Source: DASXUC01 sp036004445 | GTDB lineage: Bacteria; Sysuimicrobiota; Sysuimicrobiia; Sysuimicrobiales; Kaftiobacteriaceae | Assembly (NCBI GenBank): GCA_036004445.1 | Contig: DASYRL010000108.1 | Span: 1 to 11,779, forward strand | DNA length: 11,779 nt | Direction: 5' to 3' | In this document: piece by piece, positions 7,261-11,779 of the stretch | How positions within the stretch are numbered: the stretch's first letter is position 1 | How the letters are laid out: the number at the start of each line of letters is the position of its first letter | Notes under the pieces: generated by a model | What the model was told of the DNA's origin: nothing | The model's input: only the letters and a program-made list of their open reading frames with translations | The model's database searches: none | Program-made: the position numbers and the translations under genes

Positions 7261-8961
7261 TTGAATACCCTGACCCAATTCGAACAATTGGCGGAGATTC
7301 TCGTCGACAGAGGGCTGTTGACTCCTGATCAGTTGCGGCAGGGGCGGCGGCTCCACGACGAGACGCACGAATCTCCCCTGGAGATCCTCACGCGGCTGGG
7401 CAGCGTCACGCCGGAAGACGTGGCCCGCGCGGTGGCCGACGCCTACCACCACCCGTACGTCGATCTCACGACCGCGGCGATCGATCCCAAGGCCGTCGCG
7501 GCGGTGCCGGCCCATCTCTGCCGCCGTCACGCGCTGATCCCGATCGAGCAGGGCGCACGTTCGCTGGTGGTCGCGATGGCCGATCCGCTGGACCTGCTCG
7601 CAGTGGACGAGATCCGCCTGATCACGGGACTGGACGTGGAGGTTGTCGTCGCCTCGCACGGCAAGATTCTGAACGCGCTGGCCAAGTACCAGGGGCTGCC
7701 GGACTCTGTGACCCGCGCCGTCTCCGATCTCGGGGTCGACTACACAACGCTGGCGACCGGCGACGAGCCGGCCGGCGCCGTGGCGGCCGCGGCCGACGCC
7801 CCGATCGTGCGGATGGTCCAGACGATCATCATGCAGGCCGCGCGCCAGGGCGCCAGCGACATCCACGTCGAGCCGCTGGACGACACGCTGATGATCCGCT
7901 ACCGGATCGACGGCGTGTTGCACGACGTGATGACCCCGCCGAAATCGGTGCACGCCGCGCTGCTGTCCCGCATCAAGATCATGGCCAGTATGGATATCGG
8001 CGAGCGCCGGCTGCCCCAGGATGGACGCTTCCGGCTGGACATCGACGGCCGGGAGTTCGACTTCCGAGTCTCGACGATGCCCACGATCTGGGGGGAGAAG
8101 GTGGCGCTGCGGCTGCTGGACAAAGTCGGCGGGTTCCTCAGTCTCGAAGCGCTGGGGATCGTCGCCGACACGATGGAACGGTTCCTGCCGCTGGTCCTCA
8201 GCCCGCACGGCATGGTGCTCGTCACCGGGCCCACGGGCAGCGGCAAGAGCACGACCCTGGCCAGCGTGCTGGCGAAGATCAATGCTCCTGACAAGAACAT
8301 CCTGACGATCGAAGACCCCGTCGAGTACCGCATCCGCCGGCTCAACCAGGTCCAGGTCAACGTCCGCGCGGGCCTGACCTTCGCCCGGGCGCTGCGGCAT
8401 TTCTTGCGGCAGGACCCCGACATCATCATGGTCGGCGAGATCCGCGACTATGAGACCGCCGAGGTCGCCGTCCACGCTGCCCTCACCGGACATCTGGTGT
8501 TCACCACCCTGCATACCAACGATGCGCCCTCGGCCGTCACGCGCCTGGTCGACATGGGGGTGGAGCCGTTTCTCATCGCCTCGTCGGTGCTGGGCGTGCT
8601 GGCGCAGCGGCTGGTGCGGGTGGTCTGCCCGCGGTGCAAGGTGCCCTACCACCCGCCCGCCGACGCGATGGAGCGTCTCGGGCTGCGCCCGCCGCTCGAT
8701 CAGCCTGCCGTGTTCTACCGCGGCATCGGATGCGAACACTGCGCCCACACCGGATACCGGGGCCGCACCGGCGTGTTCGAGCTGCTCGTCGTCAATGAAT
8801 CCATTCGCGACCTCGTGATGCGCCGCGCGCCGTCGACGGTGATCCGGCAGCGGGCGCTCGACCAGGGGATGAGCACCATGCTCACCGACGGCCTGGCGAA
8901 GGCCGCGGCGGGCGTGACCAGCGTGGAGGAAGTGCTGCGGGTCGTGTACACGGAGGAATAG
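7261..8961 (+). CDS. pilB: Type IV pilus assembly ATPase (PilB/GspE family)
   Basis: 566 residues; cytoplasmic hexameric ATPase that powers pilin assembly through the platform protein. The N-terminus to about 145 is the MshEN/T2SSE-N region (LAEILVDRGLLTPDQL, HPYVDL). The catalytic half has the Asp-box region (YRIDGVLHDV; RLPQDGRF 250-257), Walker A GPTGSGKST (323-331, Lys329), IEDPVEYRI, a Walker B-type DIIMVGEIRD (387-396), and the His box TTLHTN (415-420). A four-Cys zinc site is present (Cys456/459 and Cys491/494), typical of PilB/GspE and not of PilT. The start is TTG at 7261; an in-frame stop at 7252-7254, inside the repeat element, allows no longer form, and no Shine-Dalgarno is visible. 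A downstream TTG at 7288 is possible but would cut into the conserved N-domain. The stop overlaps the next gene's GTG by one base. Confidence 0.95.
   Translation: MNTLTQFEQLAEILVDRGLLTPDQLRQGRRLHDETHESPLEILTRLGSVTPEDVARAVADAYHHPYVDLTTAAIDPKAVAAVPAHLCRRHALIPIEQGARSLVVAMADPLDLLAVDEIRLITGLDVEVVVASHGKILNALAKYQGLPDSVTRAVSDLGVDYTTLATGDEPAGAVAAAADAPIVRMVQTIIMQAARQGASDIHVEPLDDTLMIRYRIDGVLHDVMTPPKSVHAALLSRIKIMASMDIGERRLPQDGRFRLDIDGREFDFRVSTMPTIWGEKVALRLLDKVGGFLSLEALGIVADTMERFLPLVLSPHGMVLVTGPTGSGKSTTLASVLAKINAPDKNILTIEDPVEYRIRRLNQVQVNVRAGLTFARALRHFLRQDPDIIMVGEIRDYETAEVAVHAALTGHLVFTTLHTNDAPSAVTRLVDMGVEPFLIASSVLGVLAQRLVRVVCPRCKVPYHPPADAMERLGLRPPLDQPAVFYRGIGCEHCAHTGYRGRTGVFELLVVNESIRDLVMRRAPSTVIRQRALDQGMSTMLTDGLAKAAAGVTSVEEVLRVVYTEE
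8952..8956 (+). promoter_or_regulatory. Ribosome binding site for pilC inside the pilB end
   Basis: GGAGG lies 4 bases before the GTG at 8961, within the last codons of pilB. It supports the GTG start and coupling of the two genes through the TAGTG overlap. Confidence 0.7.
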
Positions 8962-10172
8962 TGGGCTCCTTCGCCTACCGCGCCATCGATCCCTCAGGCC
9001 GTCCGGTTGCGGGCATCGAGGCGGCGGAGAGCTCACGCGAGCTGCTCGAACGGCTGCACGTGCGCGGCGTGCTGGTCACCGACGTCCGCGAGGTGGGCGG
9101 CGCCGGGGCGCTGGCCCGGTGGCAGGAGGCGCTCCGCGGGCCGAGCAACCGCGATCTCGCGCTGCTGTTCCGGCAGCTGGCCACGCTGCTGCAGTCCGGC
9201 ATGCCGCTGGCGCAGGCCCTGGCCGTGCTCGAGGCGCGCTTTCCCCAACCCCGTCTGCGGGCGGTCATCGCGCAGGTGCGGATCGACGTGGAGGAAGGCC
9301 ACGCGCTGTCGGCGGCGCTGGCGCGGCATCCTCGTTACTTCAGCGCGCTGGTGGCGCCGACCGTGCAGGCCGGAGAGGCCGCCGGCGCGCTCGACGTGAT
9401 CCTGCCCAGGCTGGCGGCGCACTTCGAAAAAGAGCACGGGCTTCGCCAGAAACTCCGGTCCGCCGCCATCTACCCCGCGATCGTCGGCGCCGTCTCCGTG
9501 GCCGCCATTACGTTCCTGATGACCTACGTCGTCCCGACGCTGGTGGGGATTTTCGAGGGCCTCCAGGCGACCCTCCCGTGGCAGACGCGGCTACTCATCG
9601 CCGTCGCCGATGGGATCCGCGACTACTGGCCGGTCCTGCTCGCGGCGATCATCGTGGTCGCTGGGGCCCTCGTGGTGATCCGGCGCCGGCCGTGGGGATC
9701 GGCGGTGGCCGACCGGCTCGCCCTGTCGCTGCCGGCGGTGGGGCGGTTCAACCAGCAGGTGATTACCTCGCGCTTCTGCCGCACCCTGGCCACGCTGCTG
9801 GCCAGTGGAATTCCGCTCCTGCGCGCGCTCGATATCGTCGCCAACACCGTCGGCAACCGGATCGTGCGCGAGCAGGTGCTGGAGGTGCAGGAGGGCGTGC
9901 GCACCGGCGGCCGGCTGGGACGCCTGCTGACCCGGCAGCCGGTGTTTCCGCCGCTGGTGGGCGAGATGGTGACCGTCGGAGAGGAGGCCGGCACGGTCGA
10001 CGCGATGCTGGACCGGGCCGCCGACTTTCAGGACGTCGAGGTCGACTACGCGCTGCAGGCGCTGACGACGGCGCTGGAACCGACGCTGATTCTGGCGATG
10101 GGCGTCATCGTCGGGTTCGTCGTGGTGAGTATGTATCTGCCGCTGTTCGATCTTGTAAAGGTGGTACGGTGA
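8961..10172 (+). CDS. pilC: Type IV pilus / type II secretion inner-membrane platform protein (PilC/GspF)
   Basis: 403 residues; the polytopic inner-membrane platform on which the ATPase acts to extrude pilin subunits. Two T2SSF domains are visible, each opening with a similar helix: LALLFRQLATLLQSGMPL near residue 66 and FCRTLATLLASGIPLLRAL near residue 270, both followed by a GEEAG/GEAAG-type motif (QAGEAAGALD, VGEEAGTVD). Predicted membrane segments are at about 169-192, 222-241 and 372-396, the usual three-helix arrangement. Length is normal for the family. GTG start with GGAGG 4 bases upstream; the start overlaps the pilB stop by one base, and its own stop overlaps the prepilin ATG by one base (TGATG), so pilB, pilC and prepilin form one coupled unit. 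Confidence 0.95.
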   Translation: MGSFAYRAIDPSGRPVAGIEAAESSRELLERLHVRGVLVTDVREVGGAGALARWQEALRGPSNRDLALLFRQLATLLQSGMPLAQALAVLEARFPQPRLRAVIAQVRIDVEEGHALSAALARHPRYFSALVAPTVQAGEAAGALDVILPRLAAHFEKEHGLRQKLRSAAIYPAIVGAVSVAAITFLMTYVVPTLVGIFEGLQATLPWQTRLLIAVADGIRDYWPVLLAAIIVVAGALVVIRRRPWGSAVADRLALSLPAVGRFNQQVITSRFCRTLATLLASGIPLLRALDIVANTVGNRIVREQVLEVQEGVRTGGRLGRLLTRQPVFPPLVGEMVTVGEEAGTVDAMLDRAADFQDVEVDYALQALTTALEPTLILAMGVIVGFVVVSMYLPLFDLVKVVR

Positions 10173-10627
10173 TGATCAGCCGGAAACGCGGAAACGGGGA
10201 AACGCGGAAACAAACCCGGCGCCGCGCACTCCGCGATTCCGTGATTCCGCGATTCCGTGATTCCGGATTCACGCTTGTGGAGCTGATGGTGGTGCTCGCC
10301 ATCCTGGGCATCCTGGTGGCGCTGGTCGTGCCGCGGTTCCTGGGCACAAGAAAACAGGCCTACTCGGCGGAAGCGGTGTCGATCCTCAACGAGATCAAGG
10401 CCTCGGAGTGGTCGTATTTCCAGCGCCACGACACCTTCGCCAAGGAGCTCGACGATCTGGGCTTCAAACCCCCGGCGGGCTCCCGCTGGCGCTACTCCAT
10501 CGAGGAAGCCAACGAAGATCGCGTCGTGATCAAAGCGACCGGAGCCGCCCGACCCCTGGAACCCACCGATACTCTGACCCTTACCCTAACGGCCGAGGGG
10601 GAAGCGAAACTCGAGAGCTCCTTCTGA
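10172..10627 (+). CDS. Type IV prepilin-like protein with an unusually long, repeat-encoded leader
   Basis: 151 residues from the ATG at 10172. The prepilin peptidase site is unmistakable: DSG then FTLVELMVVLAILGILVALVVP, with Gly at -1 (residue 32), Phe at +1 and Glu at +5, followed by the hydrophobic N-terminal helix. The mature part is about 119 residues with no Cys, in the size range of small major pilins or GspG-like pseudopilins, so I leave the symbol open. The leader of 32 residues is far longer than the usual 6-15, very basic, and encoded by two octamer arrays (10181-10270). An in-frame GTG at 10241 would give a normal 9-residue leader (MIPRFRDSG) but has no clear Shine-Dalgarno, while the ATG has AAGGTGG at 10158-10164. 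It is the last gene of the pil run, starting on the pilC stop codon. Confidence 0.88.
   Translation: MISRKRGNGETRKQTRRRALRDSVIPRFRDSGFTLVELMVVLAILGILVALVVPRFLGTRKQAYSAEAVSILNEIKASEWSYFQRHDTFAKELDDLGFKPPAGSRWRYSIEEANEDRVVIKATGAARPLEPTDTLTLTLTAEGEAKLESSF
10181..10270. repeat. Inverted pair of octamer arrays forming the prepilin leader sequence
   Basis: The left arm has four 8-mers of CGGAAACG type (10181-10188, 10189-10196, 10197-10204, 10205-10212 with small changes). The right arm has four 8-mers alternating CGCGATTC and CGTGATTC (10232-10239, 10240-10247, 10248-10255, 10256-10263), then a truncated CGGATTC to 10270. Read on the other strand the right unit is CGGAATCG, one base from the left unit, so the two arrays are inverted relative to each other (24 of 32 positions match), with a spacer of about 20 bases containing GGCGCC. 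The element is exactly 90 bases, 30 codons, covering residues 4-33. Confidence 0.88.
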
Positions 10628-10632
10628 AAACC

Positions 10633-10664
10633 CGGGATCACGGGAACCGGGGAACGCGGGAACG
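10633..10664. repeat. Octamer array, left flank of the four-helix gene
   Basis: Four 8-mers: CGGGATCA, CGGGAACC, GGGGAACG, CGGGAACG, starting 6 bases after the prepilin stop. The unit differs by one base from the CGGAAACG unit in the prepilin leader. The array is inverted relative to the one at 11161-11192. Confidence 0.88.
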
Positions 10665-10690
10665 CGCAAGGTTTCGAATCTCCGAGGCAA

Positions 10691-11068
10691 TCAGGGAAGC
10701 CGAGCTCTCCCTTTACCAGCAAGAGCTTCCATCAGATAATGTAACATCTTGCCGACTCGATCGTATGCCGACCGGTAGTCCGCAAGTTGCTGCTCGGTCA
10801 AGAAGTTGAGATCTCTCGCGAATCGCAGAAGAGATTGCACCTCTGCGAGAGATCCACGCGCGATGTGACAGAAATGAAGATATTCTCTGGTAGACGCGCG
10901 CGCGTTCCCCTCCGCGATATTAGTAGGTATAGCCAAAGCGGCTCGACGTAGCTGCGCGGTTAGGCCAAATTGCTCAGAACGTGGGAAGTCTGACGAGAGC
11001 TGATAGATGCGTAGGGCGCTCTGTTGAGCCAGCTGCCAAACTTCAAGTGACTCGAGCGGGGTCGACAT
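10691..11068 (-). CDS. Four-helix-bundle protein (23S rRNA IVP / S23 family, Avd-like fold)
   Basis: 125 residues from the ATG at 11068. The family signature is complete: LESLEVWQLAQQSALRIY (5-22), FPRSEQFGLTAQLRRAALAIP (29-49), NIAEGNAR (50-57), EYLHFCHIARGSLAEVQSLL (62-81). Length is normal. The family is known from intervening sequences of 23S rRNA genes and shares a fold with Avd of diversity-generating retroelements; its biochemical role is poorly defined, with nucleic-acid binding proposed. A TTG at 11116 would add 16 residues not typical of the family, so the ATG is preferred, although its Shine-Dalgarno is weak. The gene is lower in GC than its neighbours, is on the opposite strand to the pil genes, and is bracketed by inverted octamer arrays. 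It is not near rRNA genes or a reverse transcriptase in this window. Confidence 0.88.
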   Translation of the reverse strand: MSTPLESLEVWQLAQQSALRIYQLSSDFPRSEQFGLTAQLRRAALAIPTNIAEGNARASTREYLHFCHIARGSLAEVQSLLRFARDLNFLTEQQLADYRSAYDRVGKMLHYLMEALAGKGRARLP

Positions 11069-11160
11069 CACAGTCTTTTCGGTAGGTGACCGTGATCTTA
11101 TCGCATCGCTCGGCAATCCGCACTAGCTCAACTGAGTCGAATCCCATGCGCGAACCAGCG

Positions 11161-11192
11161 CGTTCCCGTGTTCCCGCGATCCCGCGTTCCCG
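11161..11192. repeat. Octamer array, right flank of the four-helix gene
   Basis: Four 8-mers: CGTTCCCG, TGTTCCCG, CGATCCCG, CGTTCCCG. On the opposite strand they read CGGGAACG, CGGGATCG, CGGGAACA, CGGGAACG, the same unit as the array at 10633-10664. Aligned with a one-unit offset, 21 of 24 positions agree. It lies 93 bases upstream of the four-helix start and 12 bases from the stop of the LolA-like gene. Confidence 0.88.
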
Positions 11193-11204
11193 GTGGTTAG
11201 GGGT

Positions 11205-11779
11205 TCAGGAGCACTTCGGCAGTTCGATGGTGATGGCCGCATTGAAATCGTAGTAATCGACGGTGACGGCGACCTTCTCGTCCTTGTCCAGCACCTCAAT
11301 ACGCCGCAGGAGGCCGCCGTTCTGCACGACAAACACCCGAATGGTGGTGGGCTTCGCGTTTGCGGACGGCGTGTAGACGACTTCGTAGCCCTGCGTCCGC
11401 GCGCCCTCGAGCGTGGCGAATCCCAGACGTGCCACCGTCACCTCGCCTTTGGCTGTCCGGGGATCCGGCGGCCACCCGCCGGGCCCGCCGACCATGCTGC
11501 CCGGCGCGAGCTGGCACTGCCAGGGCCCGTTCCCGGTGCGTGTCCGGCCCTCTTTGCCGACGACAATGGTCTCGAATCCCCCCTGGCCCATGGGAACCAC
11601 GGTTCGCCTGCGGTCGGGGTTCACGATCTCGACCGTAATGCCTCCCGCCGGCACTCCCGCGCCCCGGATCTTCATCCGGTAGGTCCGCAGCGTGGAGAGG
11701 CGTTGGTACGCGGCGGTCACTTCTTGCCACGCGGCCTGCGGACCGTTCACCGTCAGTTGCGCCGCCGCCGGCTGCGCCA
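11205..11779 (-). CDS. Exported LolA-like protein, 5' end beyond the window
   Basis: The frame is open to the right edge, so this is the C-terminal 190 or so residues of a longer gene. The first visible residues (AQPAAAQLTV) look like the end of a signal peptide, and a GTG at 11750 is therefore more likely an internal Val codon than the start. The pattern WQEVTAAYQRLSTLRTYRMKI followed by alternating beta strands, ending VDYYDFNAAITIELP, resembles LolA/LolB-fold proteins that bind lipid or lipoprotein in the periplasm. Two Cys (in PWQCQL and near the end in LPKCS) may form a disulfide. A specific role in lipoprotein transport cannot be claimed; the fold assignment is by eye. Confidence 0.65.
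   Translation of the reverse strand, partial: AQPAAAQLTVNGPQAAWQEVTAAYQRLSTLRTYRMKIRGAGVPAGGITVEIVNPDRRRTVVPMGQGGFETIVVGKEGRTRTGNGPWQCQLAPGSMVGGPGGWPPDPRTAKGEVTVARLGFATLEGARTQGYEVVYTPSANAKPTTIRVFVVQNGGLLRRIEVLDKDEKVAVTVDYYDFNAAITIELPKCS

Larger units (their letters stand above)
10633..11192. other. Putative inverted-array element carrying the four-helix-bundle gene
   Basis: Two inverted octamer arrays bracket a 496-base interior that holds a single gene of the S23/IVP-like family and little else. The interior is lower in GC than the neighbours: four 60-base blocks I counted (10741-10980) give 53-57%, against 70% in a pilB block. The element fills the gap between two convergent genes and touches both: 6 bases from the prepilin stop, 12 from the stop of the gene at the right edge. 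This suggests insertion of a unit with repeat ends, or gain of a gene inside an existing repeat element. No transposase or target-site duplication was seen, so mobility is inference. Confidence 0.4.

Noticed and set aside
6763..9036. Very long open frame on the minus strand opposite the secretin and pilB
   Set aside because: It is the shadow of high-GC coding on the plus strand, low in complexity (His, Arg, Asp, Gln rich), and overlaps the unmistakable PilQ and PilB genes.
9119..10627. Single 502-residue frame that would fuse a pilC-region peptide to the prepilin
   Set aside because: The upstream part is an alternative frame of pilC with shadow composition. The ATG at 10172, on the pilC stop codon with a ribosome binding site, is the natural prepilin start.
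10691..11068. Diversity-generating retroelement, suggested by the Avd-like fold of the four-helix protein
   Set aside because: No reverse transcriptase, template repeat or variable repeat with adenine-directed changes is seen in the window.
11069..11116. TTG start at 11116 for the four-helix gene
   Set aside because: The 16 added residues are not typical of the family, which normally begins a few residues before the LEVW motif.

Overview
The window is GC-rich (a 60-base sample inside the PilB gene counts to 70% G+C) and densely coding, and reads like a chromosomal segment from an uncultured diderm bacterium. A secretin with an AMIN domain implies an outer membrane. A copper-amine-oxidase-N (stalk) domain protein and a BsuPI-like lipoprotein are more typical of the Terrabacteria side (Firmicutes, Armatimonadota and related candidate phyla). 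A deep-branching diderm of that kind is my best guess from gene content, not a placement.

Layout. 1-358 has no gene I can support. 359-1981 (+) encodes a secreted Asp-box (BNR/sialidase-like) beta-propeller and ends in a strong hairpin. 3432-2048 (-) is a two-gene operon: a BsuPI-like lipoprotein, then an exported stalk-domain protein, with the second ribosome binding site overlapping the first stop codon. 5265-3532 (-) is a second, larger secreted BNR-like protein with its own hairpin terminator. From 5417 a compact type IV pilus/type II secretion-like run goes rightwards: secretin (PilQ-like), assembly ATPase (PilB/GspE), platform protein (PilC/GspF) and a small prepilin. The last three genes overlap by one base at each junction. 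Then come a lower-GC four-helix-bundle (S23/IVP-like) gene (-) and the 3' part of an exported LolA-like protein (-) that runs off the right edge.

How the genes fit together. The PilB ATPase drives the PilC platform in the inner membrane to polymerise the prepilin, and the secretin lets the fibre or cargo cross the outer membrane. Prepilin peptidase, PilMNOP and PilT are not in the window. The two propellers and the stalk/BsuPI pair are predicted to be extracytoplasmic and could be cargo or surface partners, but nothing in the sequence proves it.

The most unusual signal is a family of short tandem arrays (7-9 bp units, 4-5 copies). Three of them have the same architecture: an array, a spacer, and the same kind of array inverted. 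One (7143-7256) fills the gap before pilB and reaches to four bases from its start codon. One (10181-10270) lies inside the prepilin gene and makes up nearly its whole leader peptide. One (10633-11192) has the four-helix-bundle gene in its spacer. A fourth, single array (2824-2851) lies in the signal-peptide region of the stalk protein. I propose that these are related repeat elements, with the four-helix gene as the possible protein partner of the 'full' form.
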